A stretch of 12,500 bases of DNA from Leptospira alstonii serovar Sichuan str. 79601 (GTDB lineage Bacteria > Spirochaetota > Leptospiria > Leptospirales > Leptospiraceae). Below, one piece after another: positions 5,843 through 12,500 of this stretch (within the stretch, counting starts at the first letter, position 1; every line of letters starts with the position of its first letter). The stretch spans positions 1 through 12,500 of the forward strand of contig NZ_ANIK01000084.1 of assembly GCF_000347175.1 (NCBI RefSeq), written 5' to 3'. Made by a program: the position numbers and the translations under genes. Under the pieces are notes generated by a model. That model was not told where the DNA came from, searched no databases, and saw nothing but the letters and a program-made list of their open reading frames with translations.

Positions 5843-6568
5843 ATGAATAAGAAAAATAAATTAGCGAATGATTCGCCGTTCCGATTGTGGAATATACCGG
5901 AGCGAAGTTGGCTGTGGTACCAAGAATGGAATCGTGCTATCTTCATTCACATTAAAATTGATCCCGATTTATTGGTTCCTCTCATCCCCATAGGTTTGGA
6001 AATCGATAAATATGAGGGGGAAACCTGGCTATCAATTGTTGCATTCTCGATGGAAAATGTTCATCCAAAAGGTTTTTTTCCGTTTCCGCCTGTTTCAAAT
6101 TTTCATGAAGTTAATGTCAGAACCTATGTAGTGAAAGATAATAAACCGGGAGTTTATTTTCTAAGTATTGAAGCTGAAAAATTAATACCGGTTATTTTGG
6201 CTAAGTATCTTTCAGGGCTACCTTACAAAAAATCTTCAATTATTCGTAAAGTTGGGCCTATCGAGGAGTATTTTGTTAAAAATTATAGAAATAGCCTAAC
6301 AATAAAGTATAAGGTTAAAAACCCGTTAAATTCCAAAAGCGCACTTGATATTTGGCTTACCGAACGTTACTGTCTTTATAATGCATATTGTGGAAAGCTT
6401 GTTCGACTTGAGATCCAGCATCAGCCATGGCCTTTATCGGATATCGATATTGATTCAATTCAATTTAACTATAAAATTGGTGAGAAGATACTGACTAATA
6501 ATCCTATTGGTTTGGTTCATTATTCTCCGGGTGTTTCTGTTCAGGCTTGGAATGAAGAAATTCTTTAA
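5843..6568 (+). CDS. DUF2071 / YqjF-like protein
   Basis: A 241-residue soluble protein. Recognisable DUF2071 features are WLWYQEWNRAIFIHIKIDPDLLVPLIP near the N-terminus, ETWLSIVAFSMENVHPKG, NVRTYVV with GVYFLSIEA, and LTERYCLYN with the QHQPWPL motif towards the C-terminus. The fold is related to acetoacetate decarboxylase, but no reaction is established for this family. Length and motifs look complete. ATG 5843 starts 17 bases after the right core of site 8, typical for a cassette gene; no Shine-Dalgarno sequence is visible, and TAATAT lies just before the start. The family is widespread on mobile and accessory DNA. It is followed by a damaged attC-like remnant. Confidence 0.87.
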   Translation: MNKKNKLANDSPFRLWNIPERSWLWYQEWNRAIFIHIKIDPDLLVPLIPIGLEIDKYEGETWLSIVAFSMENVHPKGFFPFPPVSNFHEVNVRTYVVKDNKPGVYFLSIEAEKLIPVILAKYLSGLPYKKSSIIRKVGPIEEYFVKNYRNSLTIKYKVKNPLNSKSALDIWLTERYCLYNAYCGKLVRLEIQHQPWPLSDIDIDSIQFNYKIGEKILTNNPIGLVHYSPGVSVQAWNEEIL

Positions 6569-6595
6569 TATTGGCTTTGCGAGATTATAGGGTTA

Positions 6596-6626
6596 CGCGT
6601 TTGCCACTTCGCATCAGTCGTTAGGC
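6596..6626 (+). repeat. attC-like site 9, right-end remnant
   Basis: Only the right core GTTAGGC (6620-6626) and about 25 bases resembling other sites (TTTGCCACTTCG) remain; no left core is present between the DUF2071 stop and this core. The following GTTAGGCGACA is the same as at 8371, which suggests a normal cassette start. Confidence 0.45.
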
Positions 6627-7000
6627 GACAGTTTGCGTAAATCGGATTGACAGAAACGACTAGAGGGTATCTGTTTTATTACATTTCTATTTGATTGATA
6701 TCCGAAAATTATCGCAAAATACTTTCCTTTTAAAAGAAAGGAACTAGGTGTTAGGATTTTATAGACAGAACATACAACTCTGCTCCTAATTTTTTATTGA
6801 GTTCATTAAACAATGCCGGAAATCATGTAAAGCTCTACGAAGTTTATTTGTCTGATAAATCAATTGAAAAGTTCATCAATGTAACTATCCGAACAAGTCT
6901 AAACCATTAAATGTTCGTGCAGCGGGATGCCTTTCCGGCGAAAAATTCGAAACGACTATTTTCATAAAATTTGTAACACAGACGATCAATCACTCTAAAA
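6627..7000. other. Stretch without a supported gene
   Basis: AT-rich leader region between the attC-like remnant and the VOC gene. A frame without a start codon runs from about 6757 to 6909 (FLLSSLNNAGNHVKLYEVYL...); I do not recognise it and cannot say whether it is a decayed gene. TTGACA at 6648-6653 has only a weak -10 partner. A short CTTTC...GAAAG hairpin lies near 6723-6741. Confidence 0.4.
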
Positions 7001-7013
7001 GAAGGAGAAAAAC

Positions 7014-7529
7014 ATGACGAAATCAAAGAAAAAAAGCAGTTCGCTGAAGCGGAAACCCGATGAAACGAAACTTAAATTCGTGGCGGCTCCGTCGCACAGC
7101 ATAACCCCTTTTCTCATGTTCAACGCGAACCCCGAAGAAGCGGCGAATTTTTATGTGTCGATCTTCAAGAAATCTAAAGTTCTTAGGGCTAACCCGATGC
7201 AGGCCGATTTCATTCTGAACGGCCAAAGATTTTTTTCCTACAATGGCGGACCTGGTTTTCAATTCAGTTGGGGCGTCTCATTCATGATCAGCGTAGAAAC
7301 GCAAAAAGAGGTCGATTATTACTGGAACGCCCTTCTCGCAGACGGCGGCAAAGAAGCTATGTGCGGCTGGGTTCAGGATAAATACGGTATGTGGTGGCAG
7401 ATAACCCCTAAAATTCTCTTGCAACTTATATCGCATAAAGATCGTGCGAAGGCCGAGCGCGCGCAACAAGCAATGCTGAAGATGCAAAAAATTGACATCG
7501 CCGCGCTTAAGGCGGCCGCAGCCGGTTAA
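7014..7529 (+). CDS. PhnB-like VOC (glyoxalase-fold) protein
   Basis: A 171-residue protein of the VOC superfamily, in the group annotated as '3-demethylubiquinone-9 3-methyltransferase' (PF06983), a name that does not reflect a proven reaction. ITPFLMFNANPEEAANFYVSIF, then FSYNGGPGFQFSWGVSFMISVETQKEVDYYW and CGWVQDKYGMWWQITP are its diagnostic blocks, ending in MLKMQKIDIAALKAA. The loop between the first two blocks is shorter than usual, and a lysine-rich N-terminal extension of about 25 residues precedes the domain. AGAAGGAG at 7001-7008 is a strong ribosome-binding site that fixes ATG 7014. The gene is GC-richer than the TA units, suggesting separate origin. Confidence 0.87.
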   Translation: MTKSKKKSSSLKRKPDETKLKFVAAPSHSITPFLMFNANPEEAANFYVSIFKKSKVLRANPMQADFILNGQRFFSYNGGPGFQFSWGVSFMISVETQKEVDYYWNALLADGGKEAMCGWVQDKYGMWWQITPKILLQLISHKDRAKAERAQQAMLKMQKIDIAALKAAAAG

Positions 7530-7554
7530 AACGGCTTTTGCTTTTTGCCACCGC

Positions 7555-7585
7555 GAGAGCAAAACGTTACGCTCGCTTTGCTCTC
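7555..7585 (+). terminator. Hairpin after the VOC gene
   Basis: GAGAGCAAA (7555-7563) and TTTGCTCTC (7577-7585) are a perfect 9-bp stem with a 13-base loop, 25 bases after the stop codon. There is no clear T-run, so termination is not certain; it could instead be part of the neighbouring attC-like structure. Confidence 0.4.
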
Positions 7586-7598
7586 TTCCGACTTCCGC

Positions 7599-7695
7599 AG
7601 ATAACATCGTATAGTCGTGTCGTTACGCGCCATTGTCTAAAAAATAAGATGTTATCGAGCTATAAAAATGCTCGGTTTGAACCCAAACGTTATGC
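7599..7695 (+). repeat. attC-like site 10 (unusual)
   Basis: The right core GTTATGC (7689-7695) is canonical. The best left core is AGATAAC (7599-7605), which breaks the consensus at one position. Inside, GATAACATC (7600-7608) pairs perfectly with GATGTTATC (7648-7656), and CGAGC (7656-7660) pairs with GCTCG (7670-7674). The layout is therefore hairpin-rich but not the usual R-L arrangement. Confidence 0.42.
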
Positions 7696-7737
7696 GTCGT
7701 TGCGTAAAATTGTTCTTTTCAAAAGTTATAATAATCA

Positions 7738-7902
7738 ATGAAACGTCTTTATTTAATTAGCGGCCTTGGTGCGGATGAAAGAGTATTTAGAAATATCGAT
7801 TTTGACGGAAATGATACAAAGTTTATTTCTTGGATAAGCCCCGAAACTAACGAGGAGCGCTCTATTTATTGCAAAAGATTAAAAGGTATATACAATGTAT
7901 AA
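7738..7902 (+). pseudogene. Alpha/beta-hydrolase, N-terminal fragment
   Basis: A 54-codon frame starting MKRLYLISGLGADERVFRNI and continuing with FISWISPETNEERS and CKRLKGIYN. This is the first strand, oxyanion loop (GLGADERVF) and start of the next helix of small alpha/beta-hydrolases. The frame ends at TAA 7900-7902, so the nucleophile elbow (G-x-S-x-G), the acid and the histidine are all missing; it cannot be an active hydrolase. The stop overlaps the start of the mazE remnant as TAATG. The break therefore looks like a deletion that joined two former units and removed the attC between them. Hydrolases of this type are common cassette passengers. Confidence 0.78.
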
Positions 7903-8310
7903 TGGAATCAATTATTCAAAAATGGAGTAATAGCTTAGGAATTAGAATTCCAAAAGCAATGGCAATTAAATGATGGAAGTTGCGTCGAATCGCAATTCGA
8001 AGGGGATAAATAGTTATTTATCCAATGCGAAAAGCATCTCTAGAAGAAAAACTCGCAAAAATTACAAAACAAAATCTTCATAAGGAATATAATTCAAAAA
8101 CCGGCTTAGCAATTATTTTGTCCAATAACAAGTAAGATTCAGGGATATCCATTTGAAGCGACTGTTAAATCTAAAAAGTTCAACGGTGTAATTCTTTCCG
8201 ATCAAGTGAAGAACTTAGATTGGACTATCCGTGAAGCGGAACTTATAAAATCAACAAACAAACTTTCTTTGAAAGAAGTTTTAAATAACGTTAAATTGTT
8301 AGTATTTTAA
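7902..8310 (+). pseudogene. mazEF toxin-antitoxin pair, decayed and internally deleted
   Basis: ATG 7902 opens MESIIQKWSNSLGIRIPKAMA, the AbrB/MazE N-terminus, but stops at 7971-7973. Other frames continue with DGSCVESQFEGDK and then IVIYPMRKASLEEKLAKITK, so MazE has two frame breaks. At about 8087/8088 the MazE tail (NLHKE) runs in frame into a MazF interior (YNSKTGLAI), removing the MazE end and roughly the first third of MazF. After one more frame break, MazF continues from CPITSKIQGYPFE to VILSDQVKNLDW and ends at TAA 8308. The toxin lacks its N-terminal strand and loop and cannot be functional. It is distinct from the intact pair at 8531-9096. A TTGCAA (7869-7874) / TACAAT (7891-7896) pair lies at promoter distance, with the -35 inside the hydrolase fragment. 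Confidence 0.85.
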
Positions 8311-8320
8311 TCGCGGGCTA

Positions 8321-8377
8321 CGACAACGAACTTCGCGCAAGAGCTCTGCGAACGTCGAGAAGTCTTTTTCGTTAGGC
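8321..8377 (+). repeat. attC-like site 11 (short)
   Basis: L' CGAGAAG (8356-8362), 8-base spacer and right core GTTAGGC (8371-8377) are identical in layout to sites 4-7. The left core is weak (CGACAAC, 8321-8327). TTCGC and GCGAA around an AGAGCTCT palindrome form an inner hairpin. At 57 bp it has the length of a classical 59-base element. Confidence 0.55.
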
Positions 8378-8495
8378 GACAATTTTTAGATATCTTTTGA
8401 AATGAAAATTGCAAGGAGATATTCAATACAAAAGTTCAATTTCCGTCACTGGCCCACCGGCCTTCTATCGAAGGCAAAATCTTACTCCTTTTTGA

Positions 8496-8532
8496 TTGAC
8501 AATTCTTAATGTAATTACATAGTAATTACTAT
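8496..8532 (+). promoter_or_regulatory. chpIK promoter with two overlapping palindromes
   Basis: TTGACA (8496-8501) is the -35; the -10 is probably ATAGTA or TAGTAA (8519-8525). ATGTAATTACAT (8509-8520) and ATAGTAATTACTAT (8519-8532) are two perfect palindromes covering the -10 and the start codon, a plausible double operator for the ChpI/ChpK complex. Transcription should begin at about the ATG itself (8531). Confidence 0.62.
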
Positions 8533-8779
8533 GAAAGCTTCAGTTATAAAAATAGGTAATTCTAAAGGGATTCGGATTCCTAAAGCCGTTTTAGAAGAAT
8601 GTCAAATTGAAGAAGAAGTAGATTTACTAATAGATAATAATAAACTAATCATTGTACCTCTAAAATCAAAACCAAGAGAAGGTTGGGAAAAACAATTTAA
8701 AACAATGTCATCCAATAAAGATGATAAATTACTGATTCCTGATTCGATAGATTTATCGGACAAGGATTGGAAATGGTGA
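8531..8779 (+). CDS. chpI: ChpI/MazE-type antitoxin
   Basis: An 82-residue protein. Residues 1-45 (MKASVIKIGNSKGIRIPKAVLEECQI ... LIIVPL) form an AbrB/MazE swapped-hairpin DNA-binding domain. The acidic tail (KDDKLLIPDSIDLSDKDWKW) is the unfolded segment that occupies the toxin's active groove. It resembles ChpI, the antitoxin described from Leptospira interrogans, and the symbol is given on that basis. No Shine-Dalgarno sequence precedes ATG 8531, which lies inside the operator palindrome, so translation is probably leaderless. The stop overlaps the toxin start by seven bases (ATGGTGA). The unit begins at the right core of attC-like site 11. Confidence 0.87.
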   Translation: MKASVIKIGNSKGIRIPKAVLEECQIEEEVDLLIDNNKLIIVPLKSKPREGWEKQFKTMSSNKDDKLLIPDSIDLSDKDWKW

Positions 8780-9096
8780 TTTTTCAATACGAAATATATT
8801 TGATTAATTTAGATCCAACGATCGGGTATGAGATAAAAAAATCAAGACCGTGCGCGATAATCTCGCCTAATGAAATGAATAAAACTATTGGAACAATTAT
8901 TATTGCACCAATGACAACTAAATCTCGATCGTATCCAACAAGAGTTGAATTAAAATTTCGAGAAAAGAAAGGTTGGGTTGTATTGGATCAAATTCGAACA
9001 GTAGATAAAACGCGTCTGATAAAAAGGTTAGGAAAAATAGATTCCAAAACAGTTAATAAAATGAAACTGATTATAAAAGAAATGTTGGTTGATTAA
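8773..9096 (+). CDS. chpK: ChpK/MazF-type mRNA interferase toxin
   Basis: A 107-residue protein of the MazF/PemK family, which cuts single-stranded mRNA at short recognition sequences. YEIYLINLDPTIGYEIKKSRPCAIISPNEMN is the first strand-loop-strand region with the GxEIxKxRP motif and its catalytic arginine; TIIIAPMTTKSRSYPTRVEL and VVLDQIRTVDKTRLIKRLG are the second and third blocks. All expected motifs are present, so the toxin appears intact. ATG 8773 is preferred over TTG 8767 and overlaps the antitoxin end, indicating coupling. It resembles ChpK of Leptospira interrogans. It shares the family, but no close identity, with the mazF remnant just upstream, so the two are separate acquisitions rather than a fresh duplication. 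Confidence 0.9.
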   Translation: MVIFQYEIYLINLDPTIGYEIKKSRPCAIISPNEMNKTIGTIIIAPMTTKSRSYPTRVELKFREKKGWVVLDQIRTVDKTRLIKRLGKIDSKTVNKMKLIIKEMLVD

Positions 9097-9118
9097 TTAC
9101 GAGTCAATTAAAACCGTC

Positions 9119-9139
9119 GCCTAACTACTAACGTTTGAA
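9119..9139 (+). repeat. attC-like site 12, left-end remnant
   Basis: A canonical left core GCCTAAC (9119-9125) is followed after 7 bases by GTTTGAA (9133-9139), which is not a good right core. The arms and middle are missing. The preceding bases are complementary to the start of the chpIK unit: GTTAGGCGAC matches at ten of ten positions and then four of the next six. Confidence 0.5.
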
Positions 9140-9144
9140 ACAAT

Positions 9145-9663
9145 ATGACTTATTTCGGCGGGCTTGGAACAGAGAAAGGATGGTACAAATTCAAGTTTAT
9201 ACTTACGCCGAACGAGTTCAAAGATCTTTTTGAAGGCTTAGAGTATCGGTTTGTAATCACAAATACTCGGGTTCCCATTGACTATTCTATAAATGATAAA
9301 GATTCCATCTTTAAACATTATCGATTTTGCTACGCGAAGGTCACCTCAGCTGATCCTTGGGTGCGGAAGGAAGATTGGAAACGGGAACGCAACCTCAGGA
9401 TCTCAATCACACAAGACACAAAGATGATTCAATTTCAAGAAATTCGGGACGAGAAAGGTCGACTGTTACAGGACTTTAAAAGTGTAGAGCCCCAAGGGCC
9501 TGTGATTAACATTTCCCCATTTTATCTACGCTGTGTTAACGATAAACTATCGATTGAGATTTTAAATGAGGAAGGAATTTTAGGACTCGAACTCAATTTT
9601 CCTAAAGTTGTAACATTTCACAACGAAGGATTTGAGAAGATTCATGAAACAGGATATTTCTAG
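9145..9663 (+). CDS. Hypothetical protein, last gene of the array
   Basis: A 172-residue protein that I do not recognise. It has no signal peptide or membrane segment and looks like a mixed alpha/beta cytosolic protein: WYKFKFILTPNEFKDLFEGLEYRFVI near the start, a charged middle (RKEDWKRERNLRISITQD), and a beta-rich end (KLSIEILNEEGILGLELNFPKVV). There is no Shine-Dalgarno sequence before ATG 9145. It lies between two left-core remnants (9119 and 9693), so it is most likely one more cassette gene whose flanking attC sites have been reduced. Its codon use looks like that of the array rather than foreign. An immunity or regulatory role would be a guess. Confidence 0.72.
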   Translation: MTYFGGLGTEKGWYKFKFILTPNEFKDLFEGLEYRFVITNTRVPIDYSINDKDSIFKHYRFCYAKVTSADPWVRKEDWKRERNLRISITQDTKMIQFQEIRDEKGRLLQDFKSVEPQGPVINISPFYLRCVNDKLSIEILNEEGILGLELNFPKVVTFHNEGFEKIHETGYF

Positions 9664-9692
9664 TTAAAGAGGAAAATCGTTCTCAAAATTTC

Positions 9693-9699
9693 GCCTAAC
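9693..9699 (+). repeat. attC-like left core remnant 13, probable end of the array
   Basis: GCCTAAC (9693-9699), preceded by TTTC, as at other sites, but without any L boxes or right core after it. It is the last such core in the window; beyond it the sequence has no more cassette-like spacers. Confidence 0.4.
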
Positions 9700-9720
9700 G
9701 TATAAAGGACAGATCAACTT

Positions 9721-9810
9721 ATGAATACGAACGAAGAACTCAATGATTTTCTATTTAAAAAAAGTAATTGTCTTTACGATGCAAACGGCGTGTCTTTAAT
9801 CAAAATATGA
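9721..9810 (+). CDS. Small 29-aa frame overlapping the LRR gene
   Basis: ATG 9721 opens a 29-codon frame ([20 protein letters not shown]... ending SLIKI) with AAAGGA at 9704-9709 as a possible ribosome-binding site. Its stop overlaps the LRR start as ATGA, so it could couple translation of the next gene. It may equally be the N-terminal stub of a larger gene cut when the array end formed. I do not recognise it; treat as tentative. Confidence 0.35.
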   Translation: MNTNEELNDFLFKKSNCLYDANGVSLIKI

Positions 9811-11126
9811 AACTAAACCCAGAAGACTGGTTCCGACAACTGAATATTAGCTGGAAAGAGAAATTCGAAAGAGAAGCGGCGATGCGAAAGACGGCCGTAA
9901 ATCCGGAAGTTATTCTCGCAGCGGATTGGTTTACGATCTATGAAGCGGATCAAATCGATTCTTTAGAGCCTATATCCGCATTTTCCAAACTGAAAAGTTT
10001 TTCGATTCATAACAAAAACGGAATTGATCTTTCGCCTTTACAAGTTCTTGGAAATCGTTTGGAAAAACTGACGATTACGGAATCGAACTCAAACCTCAGC
10101 GTATTAAAAGATTTCAAAAAACTGAAAGAACTCACATTACACGGAAGTTTTACCGATAGCCCTACCCTGCTCTTAGAAAAATTAGAATTTTTGAATATGG
10201 AATTATCCGGCCGACTTGAATCCCTGGATTTTAAGGATATTCCGATTGAAAATCTGGCGATTTTAAAACCTTTTACGAAAATACGCAGGCTTAGGATTTC
10301 AAACACGAAAGTGACCGACATCTCACCCTTGGAAAGCCTGAAAAATTTGGAAGAACTCAATCTGTCCGATTCTCCCGTATCATCCTTCGAGATTCTTTCC
10401 AAACTTCCGCTTCGGACCCTTTACGCGGACAATACGAATTTTTCGGATCTAAAGCCGTTTTACAAAACGAAAAAAATGCTTACTCTCTATTGTAGAAAAA
10501 CGAAAGTCAGTTTTGAAGAGTTATTGCGGTTTAGAAATTCGCTTTCTAATTCCTCCCTTTTAGCGCTGATCCTTGTCTCCGATTTCAACGAGAACAATAC
10601 AACCTTTGTAAGATCGCTGAAATCGATCGATTTTCCTCTGAACGAATTGGGTAGAGCTTTGACGGAATGGACGTATCAGAGAATCGGTAATCTCATCGCC
10701 GACGATTTCGGTTTTAACGAAGATCCAAAAAAAGAAAAAATATGGGAAGCAATTCCGATTCTAAGGGCATTTTTGGATTTAGCCGAGTTCAAACACGACC
10801 CAGAAACCGAGAAAAGATATACGACGCTTTTACAAGATTCTATTTTTTGCACACTTTGTATCGGCGCGGATATCGATCCCGATTTCGACAGAAAAACACT
10901 GGATAAAACAACGGATCTCATCCCCGACAAAATCCAAAGTCCGCGTTTCGCTTTTTTATTGGCCCGGTATTTCGCCAAAAGGGAAGACCGGAAGCAACTT
11001 CTTCGTTACGTTTCGATTTGTATTTCCCTCAAACACAGGAAAGATTCCTTTCTTAAATTCGAAGAATTTAAACCTTTCCTGGAAGACGATGATTTCAAAA
11101 TCCTTCTTTCCAAGATGCAGGAATGA
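9807..11126 (+). CDS. Leucine-rich-repeat protein
   Basis: A 439-residue protein without signal peptide, so probably cytoplasmic. Residues 1-45 are an N-terminal cap ([20 protein letters not shown]...). From about 45 to 235 there are six or more repeats of roughly 22 residues with the SDS22-like pattern LxxLxxLxLxxTxVxDIxPL, clearest at [20 protein letters not shown] and [17 protein letters not shown]. Residues 240-439 are an uncharacterised helical domain. LRR proteins are numerous in pathogenic Leptospira; most lack a known role, and the repeats suggest protein binding. ATG 9807 is chosen because upstream residues do not look coding and it overlaps the small frame stop (ATGA). The gene converges with the TPR gene. 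Confidence 0.85.
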   Translation: MKLNPEDWFRQLNISWKEKFEREAAMRKTAVNPEVILAADWFTIYEADQIDSLEPISAFSKLKSFSIHNKNGIDLSPLQVLGNRLEKLTITESNSNLSVLKDFKKLKELTLHGSFTDSPTLLLEKLEFLNMELSGRLESLDFKDIPIENLAILKPFTKIRRLRISNTKVTDISPLESLKNLEELNLSDSPVSSFEILSKLPLRTLYADNTNFSDLKPFYKTKKMLTLYCRKTKVSFEELLRFRNSLSNSSLLALILVSDFNENNTTFVRSLKSIDFPLNELGRALTEWTYQRIGNLIADDFGFNEDPKKEKIWEAIPILRAFLDLAEFKHDPETEKRYTTLLQDSIFCTLCIGADIDPDFDRKTLDKTTDLIPDKIQSPRFAFLLARYFAKREDRKQLLRYVSICISLKHRKDSFLKFEEFKPFLEDDDFKILLSKMQE

Positions 11127-11266
11127 GTACTTTCGATTTTTTTAATTTGAAAATTCAATTATCGCAGTAAGATACGCAGTAGTATAAAACCGATACGCGA
11201 TTTTCTTTAAGATAGATTCAAAAATGCGAATACGATCCGAGTTGCTTTGACGTTACGAAGTTTGAC

Positions 11267-11743
11267 TCAAATCGCGAAGCCCAGTTCTTCTTTGAGTTTT
11301 TTGGCTTCTTCAAAATCGGGTTTGATCAGGATCGCACGATGCAGATACTGAAGCGATCTTTCGGGACGATTCCAAATTTTATACAGTGTGGCGAGATTGT
11401 AGAGTGAGATATGAGGCGCGTCGTTCAATTCGCAGCGTAAGGATTTTTTCAGCCAGTATACGGCTTCATTTTCCTTCCCCGCTCTTAGTAGTATGATTCC
11501 GATTTCGTTACAGGGATTTCCGTAATTCCGATTTACTTCCACGGATCTGTAAAAGTGCATCAATCCCTTTTCGGGATTTCCCTTTTGATTTTCCATGAGT
11601 CCTAAATAGAAATACGCCTCGTGACTTTCCTCGTTTTCCAAAGAAAGTTTGAACAAATATTCCGCTCTGTCGCTATCGCCCTTCTTGTAAAAATATTTTG
11701 CCGCTTCTAGAAAATCCGAAGGAGTAAAGTTTTGCAATTCCAT
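11267..11743 (-). CDS. Tetratricopeptide-repeat protein downstream of dxs
   Basis: A 158-residue soluble protein made of about four TPR units: FLEAAKYFYKKGDSDRAEYLFKLSL, AYFYLGLMENQKGNPEKGLMHFYRSVE, CNEIGIILLRAGKENEAVYWLKKSL and SLYNLATLYKIWNRPERSLQYLHRAIL. The repeats carry the usual W/L-G-Y-A-P spacing in loosened form and should form a right-handed scaffold for protein binding; the partner is unknown. It starts 35 bases after the dxs stop on the same strand, so the two are probably co-transcribed. No signal peptide is visible. Confidence 0.85.
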   Translation of the reverse strand: MELQNFTPSDFLEAAKYFYKKGDSDRAEYLFKLSLENEESHEAYFYLGLMENQKGNPEKGLMHFYRSVEVNRNYGNPCNEIGIILLRAGKENEAVYWLKKSLRCELNDAPHISLYNLATLYKIWNRPERSLQYLHRAILIKPDFEEAKKLKEELGFAI

Positions 11744-11778
11744 AACCCGTTTTTATTTTCATTTTCGGTTTGGAACGG

Positions 11779-12500
11779 TTACGGGATTAAGTTTTTTTTC
11801 AGCGCCTCCGCTACGTGTTCCGCTATCGACTGCCCGTCCAATTGATACGCTTTGAAAATTTCCTTTCTTTCTCCGTGATGTATGGGTTCCGGCGGAAATC
11901 CGTAGGTTTTGACGTATTTCGTCAAATTCTCCGGTGAAATTCGATTGAGCAGATATCCGGAAGCCCCCGCGTCCACATAACTTTCGTCTAATATCGCAAA
12001 ACGTCTAACGTTGGTCAATTCCGCTTCGAGCGCTTCCACCCCGAGCGGTCGTAACCACACCAGATCGATGAGCGTTACGCTGAAGCCCTCGCCCTCCAGA
12101 ATTTCGGTCGCCTTTTTGGCCTCGTCGATCATGGAGCCAATCGTTAATAACGCTAGGTCCGTTCCTTTTTTGAGAACTCGAAACGTTCCAGGTTTTAATT
12201 CCGTTTTTTTGTAAAAATCCAAAGTACTTAAATCCACGCTCGACTTTGGAAATCGTATGGCAATCGGAGACGTATCGTACGTTTCCATCCATCGAAGCGA
12301 ATCGATCAAATCCTGTCCGTTAGACGGCACAAATACGTCCATGTTCGGTAAGCCGAGCAGATATCCTAAATCGAATAGTCCTTGGTGTGTTTCTCCGTCC
12401 GGTCCCACACATCCCGCCCGATCGATCACAAATCGAACCGGTAGTTTCATGAGCGATACGTCTTCCACGAGTTGATCCATTGCCCTCGTCAAAAACGTGG
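11779..12500 (-). CDS. dxs: 1-deoxy-D-xylulose-5-phosphate synthase, C-terminal part (5' end outside window)
   Basis: The frame continues past the window end, giving about 240 C-terminal residues. DXS joins pyruvate and glyceraldehyde 3-phosphate with thiamine diphosphate, the first step of the MEP isoprenoid pathway, in the cytosol. FLTRAMDQLVEDVSLMKLPVRFVIDRAGCVGPDGETHQGLFD is the pyrimidine-binding domain signature, and DTSPIAIRFPKSS and the transketolase C-terminal domain (LLTIGSMIDEAKKATEILE ... FAILDESYVDAGASGYLLN) follow. The stop is TAA at 11781-11779. It is a conserved core gene, so it marks the chromosome flank of the accessory array. No damage is seen. Confidence 0.95.
   Translation of the reverse strand, partial: TFLTRAMDQLVEDVSLMKLPVRFVIDRAGCVGPDGETHQGLFDLGYLLGLPNMDVFVPSNGQDLIDSLRWMETYDTSPIAIRFPKSSVDLSTLDFYKKTELKPGTFRVLKKGTDLALLTIGSMIDEAKKATEILEGEGFSVTLIDLVWLRPLGVEALEAELTNVRRFAILDESYVDAGASGYLLNRISPENLTKYVKTYGFPPEPIHHGERKEIFKAYQLDGQSIAEHVAEALKKNLIP

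Noticed and set aside
7538..7741. Plus-strand frame after the VOC gene
   Set aside because: It runs through two hairpins and an attC-like spacer with no protein similarity.
8402..8509. 35-codon frame before chpI
   Set aside because: No ribosome-binding site at the right place, no recognisable product, and it overlaps the chpIK promoter; a small GCCTTC-TATC-GAAGGC hairpin lies within it.
10007..10978. Minus-strand frames within the LRR gene
   Set aside because: Shadows of the strongly supported plus-strand LRR gene; low-complexity products.
12005..12475. Additional frames within dxs
   Set aside because: Shadows of dxs, whose frame is clear from conserved motifs.

Overview
The window looks like a chromosomal piece of a pathogenic Leptospira, or a very close relative. 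It is AT-rich, ends in a housekeeping dxs-TPR pair, carries a cytoplasmic LRR gene of a kind common in that genus, and has a MazEF pair resembling Leptospira ChpI/ChpK. The assignment rests on gene content and protein recall, not on a database search.

Layout. Bases 1-502 hold the C-terminus of an ISL3-type transposase. From about 600 to 9700 runs a string of small units, each with one gene or one toxin-antitoxin (TA) pair, separated by structured GC-richer spacers. In order: a DUF4085-like protein; vapBC-1; higBA; vapBC-2; a RibD/dihydrofolate-reductase-like protein; brnTA (minus strand); a DUF2071/YqjF-like protein; a PhnB/VOC-like protein; a decayed unit with an alpha/beta-hydrolase fragment fused to a mazEF ruin; an intact chpIK (mazEF); and an unrecognised 172-aa protein. 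From 9700 to the end the character is core chromosome: an LRR gene on plus, then a TPR gene and the 3' part of dxs on minus.

Main interpretation. The spacers look like integron attC sites. The best ones begin with RYYYAAC (for example GCATAAC, GCCTAAC) and end with GTTRRRY (GTTATGC, GTTAGGC). They have inner L boxes (CTCCTCG pairing with CGAGGAG) at fixed spacing. Each candidate cassette also tends to start with bases complementary to those at its own 3' end, often well beyond the 7-bp core, as expected if a circular cassette was inserted at G^TTRRRY. No integrase gene is in the window, so this is either a cluster of attC sites lacking an integrase (CALIN) or part of a longer array. TA pairs are known stabilisers of large cassette arrays and carry their own promoters, so they do not depend on a distant cassette promoter.

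A second pattern: four TA pairs (vapBC-1, higBA, brnTA, chpIK) have a candidate -10 box so close to the first start codon that their mRNAs would be leaderless or nearly so, and none has a Shine-Dalgarno sequence there. Palindromes overlapping these promoters are candidate autoregulatory operators.

Decay is visible: an IS-side truncated attC, attC remnants with only one core, a hydrolase cut after about 50 codons, and a mazEF pair with an internal deletion and frameshifts.
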